Shown here: one piece after another, positions 33,671 through 44,760 of the stretch
Layout of the letters: every line of letters begins with the position of its first letter
How positions within the stretch are numbered: position 1 is the stretch's first letter
Program-made: the position numbers and the translations under genes
The notes under the pieces: model-generated
Database searches by the model: none
What the model saw: the letters and a program-made list of their open reading frames with translations, nothing else
Told to the model about the DNA's origin: nothing
From: Rheum nobile
Taxonomy: Eukaryota > Streptophyta > Magnoliopsida > Caryophyllales > Polygonaceae
NCBI GenBank assembly: GCA_027886185.1
Contig: WOAB01000689.1
Span: forward strand, 1,178,001 to 1,242,000
Length of the DNA stretch: 64,000 bases
Reading direction: 5' to 3'

Positions 33671-36000
33671 TGTAACACCCCCAAATCATAACCCATTTGG
33701 AAAGGTATTACCGCCAGTGACCTCGGTTTTCCTCATCGAAGCCACCCAAGGCTTTACCGTTTAAATACAATCCATGAAACACTTATGATACAAAATCATC
33801 ATAATATTCGATTAAAGCAAGAGTCCCGGAATTACATCCCAATTCCGAATAGGACTAAATACAGAGTTAAACAAAATACAGCGGAAGTCTATCTTAAAAT
33901 ATATAAAAAGGGGTTGTGATTGCTATGATCACCTGCCCAAGGTTCTCAACCTGATTAAAACATTAAAACATCCAAAAACCACCGTCGTCTTCATAGTCAT
34001 TCTAGTCTCCTCATATGCGCTCTATCTGATGTGCCGAATCGAACGGATGACATCAGCCAACCATGCAGAGAACAATTTTGGTTGGTTAGTCTAATGAAAG
34101 ACCATGCAAGGGCACAAAGAAGAAGGTTCGAAGTAGTCGTATTAGGTTAGACTCATCGTCCCTCGAATAATAATCGAGTATGATAGTCAACCATCATACT
34201 GCTACTGGAATACAGCAAAAGGCATGCACGAGAGAAGATTCTGGAAGACCGAGTCTTCCCAGAAATCAACTCGAAAGAAGACTCCAACGAAATGAGTCTT
34301 ATAGGAAGATATGACAAAGTCTGGAACAACACAGAATCACAGAATTACAGTATCGCATTCGAGCGATTAAAAGTTAAGACGAGCTTTCCTAGCTGCACTA
34401 GCGCCTAGCTGCACTACTCGCCCAAGGTATATTAATTATGTGCGACAACGACACTTATCTTATGATATTCTCAAACGCACAACACGTTATAAGCTTTTAG
34501 ATATATGTTTTGTCATGAGGGACATATATTGAAGGGAATCCTTCCCAAGGTTTGTGATACTAGCTAAGTGCACCACCTCTATACTCGTGTATCAGAGGTT
34601 GGGTCATGACCATCCATGTGGTATTAGGTGGGGTCGAGTCACCTCTCTACCAAATTATAAAGAAACGACTGGATCCCAAAGAATCCAACGTTCCTAACTA
34701 CTAGTGCTAACTAAACAGTTCAAGCACAACAATAGTCCACAAACATCAACATAACCGCCCTCAAGGCTATCAACATAACCGCCCTCAAGGCTATCAACAT
34801 AAATATATATTCATAATAGCGTTGTTCTAACAGATATACAACCTATTACAATATCATATTTTAGTTTTCCAAAACAATTAACAAAACTGTTCCCAGACGA
34901 ACACAGTATTCATTCCAAATTAATTACTCAGTTAAACAACTGATAATTAATGGAAACATGGAATGATGAGCAAGAGCGAACCGCCACTTGCTTTAAATCC
35001 GCAGAAGCTTAACGAAGCTAGGTACGACGACAACTGGTTTCCGGGCTCGAAGCAGGGACATATCTAACAACACAGATTCCTTCGGATCGACCCATACAGA
35101 AACCCTAAGTTAGATTCGACAACAACGAGTACGAATCTAAAGAATAACGAAAGGAATCGAAAGGAACGAAGCCCGATCGAAAGCCACAGAAGCCAAGGCC
35201 GAAACAAGCCAAGAGCTTCTGGGCGGCGGTCGCCGCCTGCCTTACGGCGGGCGCCGCTACGAACACCGGGAAAATTACGAGAGGTACAAAACTCACCGAC
35301 TTCGATTGTTTTGCTTCTCCTTTGCTTTGGATTCTAAGCTTCTAAGGGCCTCCAAAGCTTCACTTTGCAACTGGAATAACACCAAATGGAGCTCCGGTGA
35401 TTGATTGTGAATTATCCGGTGAAACTTGAATTTCCGGCGAGATGATTGTGAGGGAGATTGAGCTTCGGATTTGTGCTCAATTCAGCTCCCAAATCCTCCC
35501 TTAAATAGCCAAAGCTCTAGGGGACAACCAAGGGCACGTGGAGGGCTAAGATCGGAGGTCACCCGATTCGCCGACCATCACGGAGTCAAACCGGCGAGGC
35601 AGGGCTAGGCCTGCATCTAGGCGGCGATCGCTGCCCAATTTGGCCTGCGGCGGTCGCTGCGTTTTGGCCTGCGGCGGTCGCTGCTTTTTGGCGCCACTTG
35701 CCAACTTGTCGGGAAGAGGATGACGATGTCAGAGCCTGTCAGGCGGCGGTCGCCGCCAAGCCCATTTTTCGTCCGTTTAAGCTTGGAACAATAAGGTCTT
35801 AATCCGGGATAAATAATAATCGTACACGAACGAGTATTAAGTCCCAAAATACGTCGATTGTATATTATTTCACTTAGAAAAAATATTACAGAGATTAAGA
35901 ACATTACAGAATGTCTTTCAATCTCCGAAATTAAATCGACGTACACAACAGACGTTCAGGTAATTTCCAAAATACCCTTACAGAAATACGGGGTATCACA
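33671..36000 (-). repeat. 5' LTR of the Tekay-like element
   Basis: 2330 bp, TGTAACACCC ... GGGGTATCACA, matching the left LTR with scattered, mostly transition differences and small indels (for example the duplicated CGCCCTCAAGGCTATCAA unit near 34760). Confidence 0.92.
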
Positions 36001-36005
36001 TATCG

Positions 36006-37706
36006 TGATCTGTATACCCCTACACCGAACCTTCTTCATTTACTTGCTAATTGTGAGCTTCCTTGTCTTATCTGGATTAGCGGTCATCTTCTTACTCATG
36101 ATTCTTCTCCTTTGGAAAAGGGGATTAAAACTTTGAATGAGAATTTCTGCTCTAATATTGACTCCATTGTGAACCATGAGACTTTGAACCATTCTGATAT
36201 TCAGGAAAAGCTCATTTCTTTGGTCGAGGAGACCATTAAACTTGACCTAGCCTTGTTTGGTTTTGAAGATAATTCCTCTTCGTTTTTGCTGTTTACCTGC
36301 CCATGGTTTTAGATTGGTATGAAGCCTTTTCAACTCTTGGTTCTTGCTTTATATTCTCTGAATAATTGCTTGACCAACTTGAACAACTTTGTTATCTCTG
36401 AACCCAAGTGCTCTTTTTTTATGAATTATAACCATTACTTCCATTATATATTAACCCCGATCACTAAACCTGTTGTGGGTGTGCCACTCTACTGATCTTT
36501 TTGACAATTGCTATTATTCTTCTCTGAAGAATAACGTGCTTTATTATGATACTAAGCTTTGGAACTTGTTTAATGCCAACCTTTACTCTCTGACTTGGAA
36601 GATTTGCACTTCTTTTTGACATGGATTATGAGAATCTTGAGATTGATACTTATCTGAATAATGACCTTGCTGTCCAATTTTGTTGGATTTACTACCCTAT
36701 GGATTATAGATACAATATGCTTCATTATTTGACTAATCTGCATCCCTGTGATCAGATCCTTTATTTTAACTTAATTGTTATTTATTGGATGTACACAACC
36801 TGGTACCCCTATATGTGCTTGCATTGTTGTATGAATTCTCTATGTAGGAGCACTTTTCTCTTGGTCTTACAGACACATAACCAAAAGGAAGTTATGGGTA
36901 GTACCGTGACAAGAAAACTATTAGCTGAACAATGGAACATAATGAACAAGCTAGTTGATGAATCTAATTTACTTTTGCATCATTCTAAGGAAATTATATT
37001 TTGTAGAAATCAAGGTATACACATTGCTGGAGCATGGCACATCCAACTAACAATAAGACAACACCACTTGGAGGAAAAAATCATCAATGGAACCCTTGTG
37101 TATTGAACAAATTCACCCGGAGTAATGTATTTCTAATACATTTACCCGTAAGAACAATCTTGTCTTTGACCAACTATGAACAAATGCTTTGCAACAAAAG
37201 TATTACTAACTCTGTACATGATATTGGAAAATTACGTATGATTGAGAAAGGAAGTATTTTTATTTCCTCTTATGATTTATTCTGCTGTAAGAGTGACCAA
37301 TTTCTACACGCCTTTTGGCATCTTATTTGTTCTGATTTTTCTATCCCTTTCATATTTTATAATGTGATTTGGGATCTGACACTGGATGAGAAACTGGGAG
37401 TTGGGTCTGCTCGCATTTTATTTGCTTGCATCACCTTGAGATCCATGTGAAGCATTTTGACTGGATGAGTCTGATACAAAGAAATGTGATACTTATCGAC
37501 CAAATGATAACAAATATTAAACATGTATGTGAACGCACTTCTTTGTCTGTTGAGATCATTCACATTTCTAATAAGAGAACCAAATATTGGGCCTTTCATA
37601 ATAAATCCCCTACAGTATACACATGCCATAACTTTCTATATCATGAATTAAGGAACAAGATCCCTAAATGTCGTTGGATATGGGGCATTTATTCAATTGG
37701 GTTTTT
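36006..37706 (+). pseudogene. LINE-1 middle part: end of 5' module and ORF1-ORF2 spacer
   Basis: 36006-36310 continues the open stretch from 23846 (DLYTPTPNLLHLLANCELPC...). 36310-37706 is broken, low-complexity protein-like text. It ends in a segment (CCCTAAATGTC ... GGATATGGGGCA) shared with the spacer of LINE-2 near 43620. An open stretch at 36621-37106 is unrecognised. Confidence 0.55.
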
Positions 37707-39399
37707 ATGAAGATTACAACTTGAAATTGTCGTGGGATAGGGAAAAAAACCATCTGGATGGATATTGAATCCTTCTATAAAATAGAACGAATCCAATTAT
37801 TCACACTATTTGAAATAAGAACAAACAAAGAACCTAATGAAAATGTTTGGAAAAAAGCTGGATTTGATCAGTTCCACTATGTTCCTGCTACTGGCTTCTC
37901 AGATGGCATTTGCATAATGTGGAAAACATACTAATTCACAAATGAAATACTTGAAATAGACAAAATCGAACCAAGATTTATTAGTATTAAATATACGAAT
38001 CTATGCACAAACATTAAAGCACTGCTCATTCTTACCTATGCTCCCCCGAATGAATCTGGTAAAAATGAATTCTGGGAAAATATTATTTTATTTATAAAAA
38101 ACAGCGCATATCCCTGTATTGTTATGGGTGACCTTAATGAAATACAAGATCCTACTGAAAAACTTAGGGGTTCTATCCCACCTCTAACAAAATTTGCTAG
38201 ATTAAGACACTTTAAAAATGAATGTGAATTATTGGATATTCCAGTACAAGGGAATACCTTCACCTGGCGAAAAAACAAAACAAACATAGATAATATTTAT
38301 GAAAAACTTGATAGAGATCTAATTCATCACCAGATTCTACAATGGTATCCAGATATCTGTACCAAACTTTATGCCTTTACCATCTCGGATCACTGCCCTA
38401 TAACCATTAAACTAGCCTCGACTATACCTATTAAAAACCAACCTTTCAAATTTGAAAAAATCTGGATGACTAGAAATGATTTTAGAAATGTCGTTAAACA
38501 AGCTTGGAGAACAAATTATCATGGATCTAGAATGTATAATCTAGTTTCCAAAACAAAATTACTCAAAAAACATGCCAAGATCTGGAATAAAAGCACTTTT
38601 GGTAATGTGTTTACCCAACTTCAAACCACAGAACAACAACTTTCTGACATTCAAATTGTGAGTTGTACAAACCCTAACAATGATCTCATTAAAAAACAAA
38701 ACAGACTTACTGGAAAAAAAAACTTCTTTGTTTCCAAAAGATCTTTTGGAATCAAAGAGCTAAAGTTAAACACATAAAATATAATGATACTAATGCTAGC
38801 TATTTTCACAAAATAGCAAGTGGGAGAAGAAGTAGGAAAATTATAAAAGAAATCAAAACCCAAGAAGGAACAAGCATTATTGGAGAAGAGAACATTAGAA
38901 ACGAAATCAGAAACGATTTTATTAAAAGGTTTATAAGTGAAGAAATGGATAATGGATTACTCCGGGAAAACCTAGAACTAATTCATTCTGAAATCTCTAT
39001 AGAGGATAATGCAGAATTAACAAGGAATGTTTCTAATGAAGAAATTAAGAAGGCTGTTTTTGACATTGGCTTGGATAAATCACCGGGTCCTGATGGTATG
39101 ACAGCAGAATTCTATCAAAAATATTGGGACATTGTAGGTCCATCTGTAATTCAAGCAGTAAAGAGCTTTTTCCTCTCAGGGAAATTACTCGAACAAATAA
39201 ATCATACATTTATTTCTTTAATCCCAAAATGTGACAATCCCAACTCAACTAATCACTATAGACCCATAAGCATATGCTCTACAATTTATAAAATTATATC
39301 TTAAATCCTAACAACAAGACTTAAAGAAACTATGAAAAAATTAATTCACCCCTTACAGGGTGTTTTTGTTGCAAATAGAGTCATTCAAGATAATATCTT
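37707..39399 (+). pseudogene. LINE-1 ORF2, endonuclease and start of reverse transcriptase
   Basis: ATG 37707 opens MKITT followed by TGA where LINE-2 has Trp. Endonuclease text follows, with the ILTYAPPNESGKNEFWENI and CIVMGDLNEIQDPTEKLRG boxes and TISDHCPITI (apurinic-endonuclease type). Then come the linker and the start of RT (VFDIGLDKSPGPDGMTAEFY, IPKCDNPNSTNHYRPISI). It is cut at 39399 by LINE-2 inside VIQDNI and resumes at 46237. Multiple stops and a frameshift near 38720. Confidence 0.88.
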
Positions 39400-39454
39400 T
39401 TTTTTTTTTTGATAAGGTAAGAATTAGACTGGAAACCACAACAAAGTCGGTTTC

Positions 39455-39940
39455 TCAGTCTATAGCATCCTTGCGGATGAGAACTACAAGTTCTAAGTCA
39501 TTTCTAATGTCTTCCAATTGACTATGTTGCGCCTTCCTCGCAATGTAGTCCGCCACAGCATTAGCTTCTCGGAAGACGTGACAAATCTGCACTGATGAAA
39601 ACAGAAGTAATACACAAAGGATATCAGAAATTAAAATTTCGATATCCCAAGGACAGTGCCAGATTTTGTTCAGGACGTTGACAATTGTAAGATTATCGCT
39701 TTCAATTTGGATGTTTTTAAAGCCGAGATCATAAGCTTTAAGCAAAGCATTCCTAAAAGCGATGGTTTCGGTTTTTAGTGGGGTTGAAATACCACAATTT
39801 TCACCAAAGATGTGTAAAGGTTCTCCCTTGCTATTGCGGATTATATATCCATAGCTAGATTCTTCATTATTTTTGGTGGAACCATCCGTATTTATTTTAA
39901 TCAAGGGGTCTGGCGTTTTTTCCATTTTTTTTGTGTGCAT
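39455..39940 (-). pseudogene. LINE-2 ORF2, RNase H domain (shifted frame)
   Basis: RNase H type RVT_3: KINTDGSTKNNEESSYGYII, LKTETIAFRNALLKAYDLG, IQIESDNLTIVNVL and HVFREANAVADYIA supply the DG, E, D and ANxxAD positions. It is in a different frame from the RT part, overlapping it by 40 bases, so a single indel near 39910-39940 has separated them, or translation needs a frameshift. The domain itself is intact. Confidence 0.85.
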
Positions 39941-42900
39941 CTCTTTTTAGTCTTGAAGTTGGTTTTTTGCATTTGGTCTGTGCTCAGGCAGTCTGGATTC
40001 CAAGTTTTAGTTTGTTTCCAATTCTGAATTTGGTTTTGGATGTAGGTAGGTACGTCTTTGATCTGGTTTGTGTCATTGTTTGCAGTTCTAAAGCTCTGTT
40101 GATTTCGGTAGTACCATATTCCCCACCAGGAGTTAAGGAGTTCGATGAACTGAGGTCCATTTGTTTTTTGTCGGATTTCTTCAATTAGTTCATACGGTTT
40201 TTTATTTCCTATGTTAAGTGTTTTGATGATTCCAAGAGTTTGAGTATTAATTTTCTCAACAGTTTTCATTGTGTGATTGCAAAGGAAAAGGATATGATTC
40301 GTATCCTCAACTTGCGCTTGACAACGAATACATCCCGGAGGTAGCGAAACTCCTTTTTCTGCTAGTCTTTCTTTTGATGGAAGTCCGTTTTTCATAATTT
40401 TCCAAAGAATCTTTTTTATCTTTGGGTAGGTATCCAGATTCCATATCCAAGAAGAGTTGCGGGCAGTATAATGTTTATTTTCATTTATCAAGTTCATGGC
40501 TGAAGCTGTGGAAAACCATCCGTTTTTACTTGCTTTCCAATACATCCTATCCTCAATGTTATTAAAGGGAATAGGGATGGAAGTGATTTGTTTGGCAATG
40601 TCACCAGGAACACTTTGTGTTATTTTTTCTTTGTTCCAGGTTTTGTTTGGGAGAATGAATTCTGCAACCAAATCATCCATGTTCTGATTCTGTAGAGATG
40701 TGGAGATGTTTGATAATGGTTCACTTGATAACCAATTGTCTGTCCAGAATTTGATCGTCTTTCCATTTCCAATTTGCCAGATGAGACCTTTTTTGAATTC
40801 TGTCAATAATTCAATCATTTTCGACCATTGCCAAGAGCAATTGCCTCGTTTTTCATAATGTAGAATGTGTTGTGTTTTTAGATATTTTTCCATGATAATT
40901 TTGACCCAACAATTATCAGGTTCTGCCATTATTTTCCAAAGAAGTTTGAATTGTAAAGCTTTGTTCATGTCTTTTGATTTTCGAATACCTAGTCCTCCTT
41001 GTTTTGTTGGTTTGCAGATTTTTTCCCAACCAATAAGAGGTTTGTAAGCTTGGTCTTTGTTCCAGAAGAAAACTCTATTTAATTTATCTAGTTCATTATG
41101 AGTATTCGTAGGGAGCATAAAGCTTTGCATTAGATAGTTTGGTCGAGAAGCAAGGTTAGTTTTAATCAGTGTTGTTCTTCCAACTTGGGAAAGAGAATTT
41201 GCTTTCCACTTGGATAATTGTTGTTGTGTGTTTGTTAGAAGGTCAGCAAAGGTGTTGGAGGTGACTCTCCCAGTGATGATTGGACATCCCAAGTATTTTT
41301 CAAGTGAAGTCTGGTTTGTGATTGTCAGGATTCCTTGGAGTAATTGTTTTTTTGTATTTGTCACTTTTTTTGTGACCTGGAATGCTGATTTGTGGAAATT
41401 TACTTTTTGTCCGGATATTTTACAGTAGTTATCCACAATGTCTTTGATATTCTTGCAATTTTCTGGGCTTGCCTTTGAGAATATCATAATGTCATCCGCA
41501 AAGGCCAGAAAGGGAATCCGAGTTCCTCTGGTATTCACTTGGAAACCGATTGGTTTCCGCAGTCTAGTTGTTGCATCTTGGAGTTTCCTGGCTAGAATTT
41601 CTGATCCTAGAATGAAAAGAAACGGTGATAGGGGATCTCCCTGACGTAATCCTCGCGTTGGTTTAAAGATTTCTGTTGGTCCATTGTTGACAATGACTGA
41701 AAATGAAACTGTAGTAATACACTCTTTTATCCAGTTAATGAATTTTTGGTTGAATCCAAATTTTTCCATAGTTTTTAGAACAAAGTTCCATTCTATTCTG
41801 TCATAGGCTTTTTCCATATCTAGTTTGATTGCTATGAAGCCTTCCTTTCCTTTTTTTGCTTTGAAGGAGTTGAATATTTCATGTGCTATTAATATGTTGT
41901 CTTGTATAGCTCTGTTTGCAATAAACGCACCTTGTAAGGGGTGGATAAGTTTTTCCATTGTTTGTTTTAATCGTGTGGTTAAGATTTTAGAGATGATTTT
42001 ATAGATCGTCGAGATTAGACTAATGGGTCGGTAATGGTTCGTCGAGCTGGGGTTGTCACATTTTGGGATCAAAGATATGAATGTATGGTTGATTTGTTTG
42101 AGCAGTTTACCTGAAAGAAAAAAACTTTTCACAACTTGGTTTACCGAGGGTCCTACGATATCCCAATATTTCTGGTAAAATTCTGCTGTCATTCCATCTG
42201 GTCCTGGCGATTTGTTTAATCCAATATCAAACACAACTTTTCTTATTTCTTCATTTGAGACATGTCTAGTAAGGTATTCATTTTCTTCAGAAGTTATTTC
42301 TTCTTAAATTAACTCCAGATTTTCCTGTAGAAGCTTCTCGTTTAATTCTTCACTCTTGAACCTGAGAATAAAATCGTTTCTGATTTCGTTCCTAATATTT
42401 TCTTCACCAATTATACTTGTTCCTTCTCGTGTTTTAATTTCTCTTATAATTTTTCTGTTTCTTCGACCGCTAGCTATTTTATGGAAATAGCTAGTGTTTG
42501 AATCCACGAATTTGATGTGTTTTACCTTTGCTCTTTGGTTCCAGTAGGTTTTTTGAAAACTCAGAATCTTTTCTTTTTTACCAATAAGCATTAGTTGTTT
42601 CTGTATTAGGTTGTTGTTCGTGTTCGTACAAATTTCAATTTGAATTTCAGAAAGTTGTTTTTCTATGTTGTGAAGTTGTGTAAACACATTACCAAAGGTA
42701 TATTTATTCCAATTTTTTGCTTGTTTTTTTAAAAGCTTGGTTTTGGATACTAGGTCAAACATCCTTGATCCGTGATAGTTTGTTCTCCAGGCTTGTTTAA
42801 CAACATTCCTGAAATCCTTTCTTGTCATCCAAATTTTTTCGAATTTAAAGGGTTGGTTTTTGAAGTTTGTTTCTGAATTCAGTTCGATGGAGATAGGACA

Positions 42901-43587
42901 TTGATCGGAGCTGGAAAAGGCATAATTTTTAGTGTTTATGTCAGGATACCATTGTAAAATTTGATTGTTAACCAGGACTCTATCTAGTTTTTCATATATG
43001 TTATTAATTTCCGTTGTGTTCTTCCGCCAAGTAAATGTATTCCCTGTAATAGGGATATCGATCAGTTTACATTCATTTTTGAAGTGACGCAATCTTGCGA
43101 ATTTGGTCAAAGGTGGTGATACACCGCCTAATTTCTCAGAGGGGTCTTGAATTTCGTTCAGATCTCCCATAACAATGCATGTAAGGGAGCAGTTTTTAAC
43201 AAAGGAGGTGAGATCATTCCAGAAAACATTTTTCCCTGCCTCATTCGGAGGAGCATAAGTAAGGATTAACATAAGTTTCTTGTTCGAAATCTGATTAGTA
43301 TATTTGACCGAGATAAACCTCGTATCAATTTGATCAATTTCAAGGATTTCATTTGTCAGTTGGTAGGTTTTCCACATGACACAGATACCACCTGCGAAAC
43401 CCACAACAGGAATGCAGTAAAATTGATCAAAGCCTGCTTTTCTCCAAACTTTTTCACCTGATTCTTTATTTGTTATAGTTTCAAAGAGTGCAAATAATTG
43501 GATGCGTTCAATTTTGCAGAAAGATTCAACCTCCGTCCAAAAGGTTTGCTTTCCAATTCCACAGCAATTCCAGGTTGTAATCTTCAT
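39901..43587 (-). pseudogene. LINE-2 ORF2, endonuclease, reverse transcriptase, zf-RVT
   Basis: Start at ATG 43587 (MKITTWNCCGIGKQTFWTEV), the catalytic N-terminus of an AP-type endonuclease; CIVMGDLNEIQD and SSSDQCPISI follow. One in-frame TAA at 42304-42306 separates it from RT (NKSPGPDGMTAEFYQKYW, DMEKAYDRIEWNFV, GLRQGDPLSPFLFIL and the catalytic FADD in FLAFADDIMIFSKA). The zf-RVT region follows (WIWNLDTYPKIKKILWKIMK ... CIRCQAQVEDTNHILFLC). It nicks target DNA and copies its own RNA there. Apart from the TAA and the 3' frameshift the ORF is intact, so activity was lost recently. Confidence 0.92.
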
Positions 43588-43623
43588 AAAAAACTCATGA
43601 TGATTTTGCCCCATATCATAAGA

Positions 43624-44760
43624 CATTTAGGGGACTTGAAAAAGGTTTTGGTAATAATGTTATAGTGTTGAGAGTTGTTCGGCTGATTTATTGCCATAGA
43701 GGAATAAATCCAGTTTGTGACCATGCCATTCCTATGATTAAGACTTCCTGTAAGGTATACAGTGATTTTGGAATAAGTTAGCATACAAGAGTTTGTTTTC
43801 ATTGTTTCATTTGTCCAACAGATGGTATGATACCAACAGATTTGTTCAAAAGAGTCATTTATTTTCCATATCCACAGCTTTAGGATTTGTCTATAAATAT
43901 TTGGTTCCACAGATTCGTTTGTTTCCCAAAAACACAGCTTCAGGTGGGCTGTGCTAACAAGGATAAGAAAGAAAATAAAAACAAAAGGTTTGTTCAGCAA
44001 AAATTTCATTTGATCTCTTTGTTCATTTGTCCTGTGGTTGATCTTTACAAGGAATTTGATGTTGTTCTCCAGTAAGCTGAGCAGGGAAAAGTCATGCACA
44101 CAAATGCACAAAACAAGGGAGCAAGCGTAAAAAATCAAGGAAAGGAAAAAGCAGATAGAAAGACACCAGCATAAGGAATGGAAAACAATCAAGGAGAGGG
44201 AGAAACGGAGAACACCAGGCAAAGTCCTGGCAACCCAAACAAAGGAGCAAACGTCCACCGGGGCACCCATCAAACCTGTCCACACAAACTAGCAAAGCAA
44301 GGACAGAAAAGAGAAGCAAAGAAATAAAGAACAAAGGCAGAAAAGAAAGAGAACAACAATAAAATCACAGCAGAGATGCCATGGACGAAAGTTCAGAGAG
44401 GAAGTGACCAAATTGCCTTGTTCAAGATTGCATTGTTCAGCTTGGTTTTGTTCAGTCTTAGAGTTATAAGTTTCCATGTTATAAATATGATTGATTTCAC
44501 ACTTAACACATGAATAACAAAGGGACAGCTGCAGATAATTAAAACACATCAATTTCTTATTCAATTTCCAAGTCTCAAAGGACCATACATCATGCCAAAA
44601 CAAAAGGAGGAAATTTCTGATTTCAGTACTAAAGAAAGCATTCAAGGTCAACTGTTCAAGGGGGTTCTCAGTATACAAAAAGGGGATAGACTGAGCAACC
44701 ATATCAGCAAAGTTGTTCAAAAATAAAAGCTTTGGACCTAGAGTGCCTTTCTTAATCATA
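43624..44760 (-). other. LINE-2 spacer between ORF1 and ORF2
   Basis: About 1.1 kb with short open stretches but no convincing protein. Part near 43620 matches LINE-1 near 37690. Confidence 0.6.

Larger units (their letters stand above)
23847..36000 (-). mobile_element. Tekay/Del-like chromoviral Ty3/gypsy element inserted in LINE-1
   Basis: LTRs 23847-26185 (3') and 33671-36000 (5') both run TGTAACACCC ... GGGGTATCACA. The 5-bp target duplication TATCG lies at 23842-23846 and 36001-36005. Coding is on the minus strand in the order pre-gag ORF, gag, protease, RT, RNase H, integrase, chromodomain-like tail. The Met-initiator primer site lies next to the right LTR and the polypurine tract next to the left one. 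The LTRs differ by a few percent. Damage: frameshift in gag, G to D in the protease motif, TAG at the start of RT, and a solo LTR in the pre-gag ORF. Confidence 0.93.
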
